Part shown: positions 27,981 to 33,624 of the stretch, in pieces | How positions within the stretch are numbered: position 1 is the first letter of the stretch | How the letters are laid out: every line of letters starts with the position of its first letter | Source of the DNA: Bacteroides sp. | GTDB taxonomy: Bacteria; Bacteroidota; Bacteroidia; Bacteroidales; Bacteroidaceae | Assembly: GCA_021202275.1 (NCBI GenBank) | Contig: JAJQDI010000019.1 | Coordinates: 1 to 33,624 of the forward strand | Length of the DNA stretch: 33,624 bases | Reading direction: 5' to 3' | The notes under the pieces: model-generated | What the model saw: only the letters and a program-made list of their open reading frames with translations | Database searches by the model: none | What the model was told of the DNA's origin: nothing | Position numbers and translations under genes: made by a program

Positions 27981-28398
27981 GGAGTTTTTTTATACTTCTC
28001 TTTTGGTTTTTCATAATTTATATGTTTCTTTGCCAGGATTGAGATCCCGGAAAAACACGGTTGAATATGGGGCGAGATAGAGAGGTAATCATGGCTTTTA
28101 AACATACACTTTCATGGGGCGGATAGAATGCAACCATATACCTGAATAGCCTGATCTTTAGTTAATATTTGACCTATTTTCACAAAAAACAGTATAATAG
28201 TAAGAATATCCTGCCATTCATGATACTTTATCAAAGTAAAGATGTTTCTTTGTCCGAAACAAGCAATTAAAAGTTTGCATTGCTCTTAAATTCTTTCATG
28301 TCTCTCCTCTTGTGATCTTCACCTGAGAATTTTCATCTCTGACTTTAGAACTTCCACAACTTTTTTGCTGTATTATTCATTTATTTATATTTATTTTT
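27981..28398. other. Divergent intergenic region and long RRM leader
   Basis: About 420 AT-rich bases between the rluF promoter and the RRM gene. No gene, clear promoter for the RRM gene or stable hairpin was recognised. Confidence 0.3.
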
Positions 28399-28644
28399 AT
28401 GAACATGTATGTAGGAAACCTCAGCTATAGTGTGGGGGAAGCAGATTTGAGACACGTAATGGAAGAGTATGGAACTGTAGATTCAGTGAAACTGATCGTA
28501 GATCGGGACACCAGAAGATCAAAAGGCTTTGCTTTTATTGAAATGCCCGATATGGATGAAGCGAAGAAAGCGATCAGCGAACTGAACGGAGCAGAATATG
28601 AAGGCCGCCTGATGGTCGTTAAAGAAGCACTTCCTAAAAACTAA
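28399..28644 (+). CDS. Single-RRM RNA-binding protein
   Basis: An 81-residue cytosolic protein made of one RNA recognition motif. RNP2 is MYVGNL (3-8) and RNP1 is KGFAFIEM (42-49), with the expected spacing and the beta-alpha-beta-beta-alpha-beta order (DLRHVMEEYG; AKKAISELNG; RLMVVKEALP). Bacteroidetes carry several such RRM proteins that bind RNA and affect gene expression. The gene has a long AT-rich leader and a strong terminator immediately downstream, so it is monocistronic. The ATG at 28399 is used; an in-frame ATG two codons later would shorten it by two residues. Confidence 0.95.
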   Translation: MNMYVGNLSYSVGEADLRHVMEEYGTVDSVKLIVDRDTRRSKGFAFIEMPDMDEAKKAISELNGAEYEGRLMVVKEALPKN

Positions 28645-28667
28645 TATAATAGTTTGGAAATTTTAAG

Positions 28668-28699
28668 ATCAGCCGGCCAGTCAGCCGGCTGATTTTTTT
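28668..28699 (+). terminator. Rho-independent terminator of RRM gene
   Basis: ATCAGCCGGC (28668-28677) pairs perfectly with GCCGGCTGAT (28684-28693) around a six-base loop and runs into seven T's. Confidence 0.9.
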
Positions 28700-28799
28700 A
28701 TGTGTACTTTCCGGATCCGATCTCTACCTGTAGATCTTCTTTCCGGAAGCTAGAGATAGATCTCTTCTGAGTTACCCTCCTGACAGGTGTGGCGATGTC

Positions 28800-29354
28800 T
28801 TAAAAGGAATATCCTACTTTGAAATCCCATTTGAATCCATTTTCCCAACCATATCCACTGTGGCCTACTCCGTATCCTGCCCGTGCTTCGATGAGCCAGC
28901 CGGATGTATATACACGTCTGATCCCGTAATTAGGTAAGACAACGATTTCATGCTTTGTACCTTTGATATTCACGGAATAGATAGCAGGAGTAACATAATA
29001 CGTATCTATCGAGAAAAAATTCCCGGAATTTCGTAGGGTCCTTTTTCCCTTGCGGGCTCCTCTGTTCAGGTTGTAATAGTACCAGAAATCCGCGCCGGCT
29101 ACTCCCCGGATGGTGTAAGACCAGTTGGATCGCTTTTCTTCATACCATGACCTCCCGTTGTGGTAGCTCAGGTCGCTTCCTGTACCTCCGTGTAGGCCGA
29201 CTGTGGTGAGCCGTGACAGGGGAAGTTCGTAATTGTATTGCAAACCCAGAATACGAAGGTCTATACTTTGTACTTTTTCTGTTTGGGGTAAACGTTCTTC
29301 TGCACGCAGGAGGGTGGGAAGAAGCAACAGGCATAAGAATCCGATTTTCTTCAT
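28800..29354 (-). CDS. Small outer-membrane beta-barrel-like protein
   Basis: A 184-residue protein from ATG 29354, which opens the signal peptide MKKIGFLCLLLLPTLLRAEE; a longer frame to 29528 is not plausible. The mature part alternates aromatic and polar residues (WSYTIRGVAGADFWYYYNL, IYSVNIKG, WLIEARAGYGVGHSGYGW) and ends in KVGYSF with terminal Phe, as outer-membrane barrels do. There is no recognised family. It converges on the RRM gene and uses a separate promoter at 29424-29431. A small barrel or an outer-membrane accessory protein is an inference. Confidence 0.7.
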   Translation of the reverse strand: MKKIGFLCLLLLPTLLRAEERLPQTEKVQSIDLRILGLQYNYELPLSRLTTVGLHGGTGSDLSYHNGRSWYEEKRSNWSYTIRGVAGADFWYYYNLNRGARKGKRTLRNSGNFFSIDTYYVTPAIYSVNIKGTKHEIVVLPNYGIRRVYTSGWLIEARAGYGVGHSGYGWENGFKWDFKVGYSF

Positions 29355-29423
29355 GGTAAAGGTTGGTTTTTGTTGTGATAAATGTTGTGTTTCCGCATTC
29401 GGGAATGCTGTTCTTATTTGCTG

Positions 29424-29431
29424 CAAAGATA
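29424..29431 (-). promoter_or_regulatory. Candidate promoter -7 of the barrel gene
   Basis: TATCTTTG on the minus strand matches the -7 consensus exactly, about 70 bases before ATG 29354. No clear -33 box. Confidence 0.4.
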
Positions 29432-29612
29432 ACACAAAAATAAATGGTACACACCATAGCTGCTTTTTAGCATTCCATCTAAAGCTGTGATCAGAGATCT
29501 GCCGGTCATCCGTCCGTTTTAAGCGCATCCGGCTTTTTAAGAAGATCAGCAGTCTTTGTATTTCCTGTTTTTCGATTCCCGGACATACATCAGTCTGCTT
29601 CTGCGTTCCATG

Positions 29613-30425
29613 TCAGCCTGGCTTTGCGTTCTCTCTCAGTCTGATCTTACACAATGAGCGTAGAAACAAAATCAATAAATCCCGTACCAATTCGAGACGT
29701 GGAATCTCAAATTCTTTGGTGTAGATTTTGTCTATCTCTTCCTGGGTAAGAAAATCTGTATGTACTTCCACTTCGTGAAATTTAATTCTGGCAAAAGGGT
29801 TTCTGCTCATCCATTCGTTGGCGATAGCTAAGTTAATAACCTTTTTCAGGCACTTCATATATCGAATCACCGTATTGTTCTGACATTTCTTTTCGGTTTT
29901 CATAAAAAACTCGAAGTTTTTAACGAATTCTCTGTTGACCTCTTTGAGCAGTAAGTCTTGTTCTCCGTACTTTTGCTCAATGAGTTCCTGTAAATAACGG
30001 GTACAGCATTTGTAACGCCTTACTGTTACATCCGCATAATCTATCCCGATAAGCTGCCGGCACTGCTTGTTGTGTTCACGCATACAGACGAGCAGGGTTT
30101 TGTTATCTTCATCGTCCATACCGAAAAACTTGTTTTTCAGTATCTCGGCGGTAATCTTTTTTACATCCTGTTCTAATTTAGTGAAGATCTGGAATAAATG
30201 GATACGGGTGTTTTCAATGTAGTCGTTCAGTTCCCGTGAGTTTTTATCTTTCCCTCTTGAAACCTCTTTTGCCTGATTCCATAGGGAAGGTTTCACGCTT
30301 TTCTTAATACGCATTTCTTCTCTCTGTCCATTGACAGTAATTCTCATACTGACAGGTGCATCACCATTTTTGAGTAATTGGTTCTTTTTCAAAAAGAACG
30401 AAACAATAAAAGAATCTCTTCTCAT
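29613..30425 (-). pseudogene. Tyrosine recombinase/integrase, 3'-truncated
   Basis: Site-specific recombinase of the Bacteroidetes integrase type. The 270 residues hold the arm-binding domain (RRDSFIVSFFLKKNQLLKNGDAPVSMRITVNGQREEM, about 1-90), the core SAM-like domain (TLLVCMREHNKQ...YADVTVRRYKCC..., NTVIRYMKCLKKVINLAIANEWMSRNPF) and the first residues of the catalytic domain (FLTQEEIDKIY...PRLELVRDLLILF). The sequence then diverges to RSLCKIRLRENAKPG and stops. The catalytic Arg, His and Tyr residues are absent and full-length relatives are about 400 residues, so it cannot be active. The break near 29665 probably marks an old deletion or rearrangement. ATG 30425 is a good start. Confidence 0.85.
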
Positions 30426-30848
30426 TTTCCTTAAAATTTAATGGTTCAAAACTAAGGAAATGAATTCAAAAGAGTACTACGTAAGATTTTGTAAATCACA
30501 ATATTAGATGTCTTCTGGTGACTTTTTGAGACGGCGAAAAAAGTCACCGATTCCGTCACCGCAGATGTGGGATTTTGCTGTTTTTTGAGATTTGGAAGAA
30601 AATAAAATCCCCTGAAAATCATTGACTTTCAGGGGATTTCTGCTTTTTGATTTCTTTTTCAGTGGTACCACCAGAAACTGAAAACCAGTTTTTATAGCAC
30701 TATCTTTCAATAAGTTATATTTTTATTACGATATAAGTCCCTTGAATAATGTCTTCACAACTTTGCACCATTTAATACAGTATTGTATCTTAAGTACGAT
30801 TTCTGATTACAAAGATAAATATATTTATTTAGCCAACTAAACCAATAG
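30426..30848. other. Intergenic region between integrase remnant and R-M operon
   Basis: About 420 bases with two strong inverted repeats and no gene. GGTGACTTTTT (30517-30527) pairs with AAAAAGTCACC (30538-30548); a second GTCACC word follows at about 30555-30560. These lie just ahead of the integrase start and could be arm or attachment-type sites (inference). Confidence 0.45.
30605..30639 (-). terminator. Likely terminator of the R-M operon
   Basis: A perfect 13-base stem, AAATCCCCTGAAA (30605-30617) with 30627-30639, around a nine-base loop. On the minus strand it is followed by a T-rich run (TATTTTCTT). It lies downstream of the methyltransferase gene. Confidence 0.7.
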
Positions 30849-31709
30849 CTATGAATTAGAAACTTTTTTATTAGATAATAAATTATATTCTAAGTTATCT
30901 TCTTGGACAGTAAATAATCGGGGTTCTGATTCAAGTAGTTTAATCCTTTTTCTTGCTAACTCACAATATTCGTTGCTAATGTCAATTCCAATATATTTCC
31001 TACCCATTTCTAATGCTACACGAGCTGTAGTTCCACTTCCTGACATTGGATCAAAAACAATATCACCTTCATTAGTCCATGAACGAATATGATCCCTTAC
31101 TAATTCACACGGAAATGGAGCTGGGTGTCCTTTAGCTTCTTGATCTTCTTGTTTTTTCCCCACAACATATTCCCATATATTTCCCTTTATTTTTTTATCT
31201 TTAACAGGTTTAGCAAGTTTCTCTCTTATCTGTTCGTTTTTAGAATAATTTTTATATGTTGTTCCATTTAATTCTAATCCTGCATGCAGACAATCTACCA
31301 TAATAGGATTATGTGTTTTCACTACTCCTTTGCTAAATACAAACATATATTCAAATTCGTTATTATATCGCTTTCTGTAAATTTGCGGAATTGGATTTTG
31401 TTTTCTAAAAATCATCGTATCATGCAAATTAAACCCAATTTCCATAAAGTGTAATGCTTGTTTAAAACTGGTACCTGTTTCTGATGAATTGATAGTTGCG
31501 TCAGCTACGACCCATACTACCACACCACCAATTTTGGTAATTCTAAATAACTCTTGAGCAATATCTTCAAATGGGAAATTATAGCCCTTATAGTTTCTCA
31601 AATTATCATAAGGGGGCGAGGTAACAGTTAGATCTATAAACTCATCACTGATATTTTTCATAATCTCTACACAGTTACCTTCAATTATTTGATTTATATA
31701 ACGATCCAT
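30849..31709 (-). CDS. Type II DNA methyltransferase (beta class, N6-adenine/N4-cytosine)
   Basis: Protects host DNA by methylating the recognition site. The 286-residue protein has motif IV TSPPY (30-34) before motif I DPMSGSGTT (220-228), the order of the beta class, with HPAPFP (about 195-200) and a closing AdoMet helix region (GRKYIGIDISNEYCELARKRI). The start ATG lies four bases after the endonuclease stop, so the two are co-transcribed. The partner is HindIII-like, so adenine methylation of AAGCTT is a reasonable prediction but not visible from this protein alone. AT-rich codon use contrasts with the neighbours to the left. Confidence 0.92.
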   Translation of the reverse strand: MDRYINQIIEGNCVEIMKNISDEFIDLTVTSPPYDNLRNYKGYNFPFEDIAQELFRITKIGGVVVWVVADATINSSETGTSFKQALHFMEIGFNLHDTMIFRKQNPIPQIYRKRYNNEFEYMFVFSKGVVKTHNPIMVDCLHAGLELNGTTYKNYSKNEQIREKLAKPVKDKKIKGNIWEYVVGKKQEDQEAKGHPAPFPCELVRDHIRSWTNEGDIVFDPMSGSGTTARVALEMGRKYIGIDISNEYCELARKRIKLLESEPRLFTVQEDNLEYNLLSNKKVSNS

Positions 31710-31713
31710 TTTT

Positions 31714-32625
31714 TTATTTTAAAGTAAATAATTTATTATCACAAATTTTATTTATAATTTTAATTTTACTATCAATTTTATGAACTTTAATTAACTCATT
31801 TATAGCTTCTTGATGATTCATATTTACAATTTTATGTCTTTCATTCGCTAAAAAAGTTAATGCTTCTTCTTTTGCAATATTAATGGATTCCGTTGCAACT
31901 CCCTTTTCAATATCCCAAAGAGGCTTAATCTTTTCAGAAAAAGACAAAATTGTACGATTAATTGCTAACCAATAGTCAACTGCACTTTTAGATGGGTTAA
32001 GAGCAGGTATTATGTCAAATATATTTTGAATCAATTCTTGCATATCTGTTTTATCTTTAATCTCAGAATATGAAAGCAATAAAGCTAAATGAGAGTATGT
32101 AAAAATACATACATTATGGCTTGTTGCTTGAAAATAAATTTGGCTCGAAGTAGTTGGTAATTGATATATTGGACAAACTACCATAGCGTATGGTTTACCT
32201 CTTTTCCAATTATGCATAGCAGCCACTTTGAAATCCTTTGTGTTTTTCGCAGTTCTACTTAATCGGAAAGCTTTTGCATCTGCCACAAAACAATAATTGT
32301 TTCCAAATATTTCTACATCCGCAGCATCCGCTCTTTCTTTCAAGACAAGACTTTTAAACCCCAGTTGTTTAAATGCTAATGAAAGCAAAATATCAGTATA
32401 TTTGGAATACAATTTCTCTTCACTAGTATCATGTCCATAGCTCTCCGGAATATTACCGCAAAGTCTTAAATGATCTATAAGTGTATTAGTATTTGACCCA
32501 ACTTCTAGCAGAAGTTCTTTTTCTAATCTTTCAGTATCATTAATGAAGTTTCCACTAAGTTTTCGTATTTCTTCAGTCCAATATTTCCGCCTATTTATTG
32601 CGATATCAGAGATAATCTGGCTCAT
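31714..32625 (-). CDS. HindIII-family type II restriction endonuclease
   Basis: Cuts unmethylated double-stranded DNA at a short palindrome. The 303-residue protein matches HindIII (about 300 residues) in its central core: the run YCFVADAKAFRLSRTAKN, then DFKVAAMHNWKRGK, closely follows HindIII's VADAKSFRLSRTAKN and DFKVKALSEW, and QLPTTSSQIY matches its QYPTTKSQIF. The catalytic residues expected by alignment are Glu97 (LKERADAAD), Asp116 and Lys118 (VADAK); HindIII's are Glu86, Asp108 and Lys110 from memory. Recognition of AAGCTT is therefore likely. It sits nine bases after the regulator and four bases before the methyltransferase. The start ATG 32625 fits the spacing. Confidence 0.92.
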   Translation of the reverse strand: MSQIISDIAINRRKYWTEEIRKLSGNFINDTERLEKELLLEVGSNTNTLIDHLRLCGNIPESYGHDTSEEKLYSKYTDILLSLAFKQLGFKSLVLKERADAADVEIFGNNYCFVADAKAFRLSRTAKNTKDFKVAAMHNWKRGKPYAMVVCPIYQLPTTSSQIYFQATSHNVCIFTYSHLALLLSYSEIKDKTDMQELIQNIFDIIPALNPSKSAVDYWLAINRTILSFSEKIKPLWDIEKGVATESINIAKEEALTFLANERHKIVNMNHQEAINELIKVHKIDSKIKIINKICDNKLFTLK

Positions 32626-32634
32626 GATAAGATA

Positions 32635-33024
32635 TTATTTTAAATTATTCGATTTTAGAACTTCCTGTAACATCTCCACTTTATCTTTTTCAGCCTGTAA
32701 GAGCTTATCATACAATTCTACAATTTTATCAATAGGATTGAATGTAGGAGAGTAGTTTATAGAACCAGAGTTATCATATGCATTAACGATATTGATTGTG
32801 GCGGCTTGTTCCAGTTCCGTTAGTGCTTCAACGGGTATTTCCAGTGTTTTAGCAATCTTGTCCAAAATATCTTGTTCAAGTTTATCTCTTTTTTCATAAC
32901 TCGATAAAGTAGTTTGTGATACACCTATTTGTTCAGCAAGTACATCTTGGTTAATTCCTCGCCATTCTCCCCAGCGGCGGACATTTATTCCATGATTACT
33001 TTTCTTTATAGATGCTGTTTCCAT
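32635..33024 (-). CDS. XRE-type helix-turn-helix regulator of the R-M operon
   Basis: A 129-residue protein from ATG 33024, preferred over an in-frame TTG at 33051. The helix-turn-helix is about residues 17-70 (WGEWRGINQDVLAEQIGVSQTTLSSYEKRD...EIPVEAL). The rest is a helical, charged C-terminus (PIDKIVELYDKLLQAEKDKVEMLQEVL). As first gene of a tight three-gene operon ahead of the endonuclease, it may act as a control (C) protein that delays endonuclease synthesis (inference). Larger than typical C proteins (~80 residues), so it may instead be a Bacteroidetes-type regulator that was captured. Confidence 0.85.
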   Translation of the reverse strand: METASIKKSNHGINVRRWGEWRGINQDVLAEQIGVSQTTLSSYEKRDKLEQDILDKIAKTLEIPVEALTELEQAATINIVNAYDNSGSINYSPTFNPIDKIVELYDKLLQAEKDKVEMLQEVLKSNNLK

Positions 33025-33048
33025 ACTTTTATAATATTTGTTATGATG

Positions 33049-33056
33049 CAAAAATA
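33049..33056 (-). promoter_or_regulatory. Candidate R-M operon promoter -7 box
   Basis: TATTTTTG on the minus strand is an exact TAnnTTTG match, 24 bases before ATG 33024. No TTTG at the usual -33 spacing. Confidence 0.4.
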
Positions 33057-33194
33057 AGAAATTAAAGCGATTTATATTTTATTTATCTGGATAATGTTGC
33101 AGCAATCTTTCCACTGATAATATTTATTTGATTTCTAATATTTTATCAGTTAATCTGATAGGTCAGGATATGAGTATTATTTTATTTTGTTTCC

Positions 33195-33624
33195 ATGGAA
33201 GAAACAAAAGATATGCAAATACGAAAAATACAAGTTTATACCCTGTCTTCTCCCCGAAGAACTGGCATATATAGCAAGTAGAGCTTACTAGGGAGGTCCA
33301 ACAGAAGGAAGAAGAAATAAAGAAACTATATCTTCATCTTAAAAGTAAGCAGCAGACTCACGAGAAAGAAATGAATCAATTAAAGGAAAGACTAAAAAAG
33401 ATAGATGATTATTTTCCTCGTATTGCTAACCTTCTCTTATATGTGGACTATTGTCAAAATCTCGGGTTGAATAAGGAACAAGCCCGGCAAATTGTAAACG
33501 GACAAACTGTTATTTATGATGGAAGCCTTTACTACCGCCATGAATCTATTACGTGTCATGTAAAAGGGGCACATCTGAAATTGCTTGTTGACAAACAGAA
33601 TAATTTTCACCTTACCATAAACGG
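33195..33624 (+). pseudogene. Partial gene at right edge with two frameshifts
   Basis: Starts at ATG 33195 (MEETKDMQIRKIQVYTLSS). Two single-base excesses keep it from being one frame: a C4 run at 33252-33255, where C3 would give SPEELAYIASRAY, and an extra A in tac-tagg near 33290, where removal gives AYWEVQQKEEEIKKLYLHL. After this the frame is open to the window end, with a Lys/Glu-rich coiled-coil-like part (KSKQQTHEKEMNQLKERLKKIDDYFP) and a compact C-terminal part (LLLYVDYCQNLGLNKEQARQIV... to the edge). I do not name its function. It seems to be a mobile-element type protein (inference from context). Confidence 0.6.

Overview
The window looks like a chromosomal segment of a gut-type Bacteroidales bacterium (Bacteroides/Parabacteroides-like). 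The signs are a SusC/SusD pair, a hybrid two-component regulator, Bacteroidetes-type promoters (-33 TTTG / -7 TAnnTTTG), a single-RRM protein, a DUF4373 gene and a Bacteroidetes-type tyrosine recombinase. No rRNA, tRNA or CRISPR array was recognised. Genus and species cannot be fixed from this sequence alone.

Layout. (1) 1-2453: a CoA-disulfide-reductase/rhodanese/TusA/DsrE fusion gene, damaged at its 5' end and by one in-frame TAG. (2) 2884-20908: a pectin-type polysaccharide utilisation locus. It holds susC, susD, a convergent DUF2262 gene, a hybrid two-component sensor (HTCS), a small Cys-rich lipoprotein gene, a GH28 polygalacturonase gene with an in-frame TAG, a CE7 acetyl esterase and a CE8 pectin methylesterase fused to an alpha/beta hydrolase. 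The likely sequence of events is that SusD and SusC capture and import pectic oligosaccharides, GH28, CE8 and CE7 depolymerise and de-esterify them, and the HTCS senses the products and switches the locus on. The CE7 gene is bracketed by two inverted copies of a ~165-base repeat. (3) 21070-29354: accessory and housekeeping genes. These are two tandem paralogous secreted proteins, a MITE-like element, a succinate-semialdehyde-type dehydrogenase, a five-unit palindromic array with ~22-base period, a frameshifted DUF4373 gene, a frameshifted choloylglycine-hydrolase-family gene, a frameshifted rluF-like pseudouridine synthase, an RRM protein and a small outer-membrane protein. (4) 29613-33624: an AT-rich island with a truncated integrase, a HindIII-like restriction-modification operon led by an XRE regulator, and a twice-frameshifted partial gene at the right edge.

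An unusual overall property is the number of single-lesion genes. There are two internal TAG codons, three single-base excesses that fit over-long A-runs in minus-strand genes, and clustered lesions at both window edges. All five inferred indels are +1. Either this is a contig with residual sequencing errors, or these are real pseudogenes or slippage sites. Raw reads would decide. The most interesting structural signals are the inverted-repeat cassette around the CE7 gene, the 22-base-period palindrome array, and the HindIII-type R-M island next to a broken integrase.
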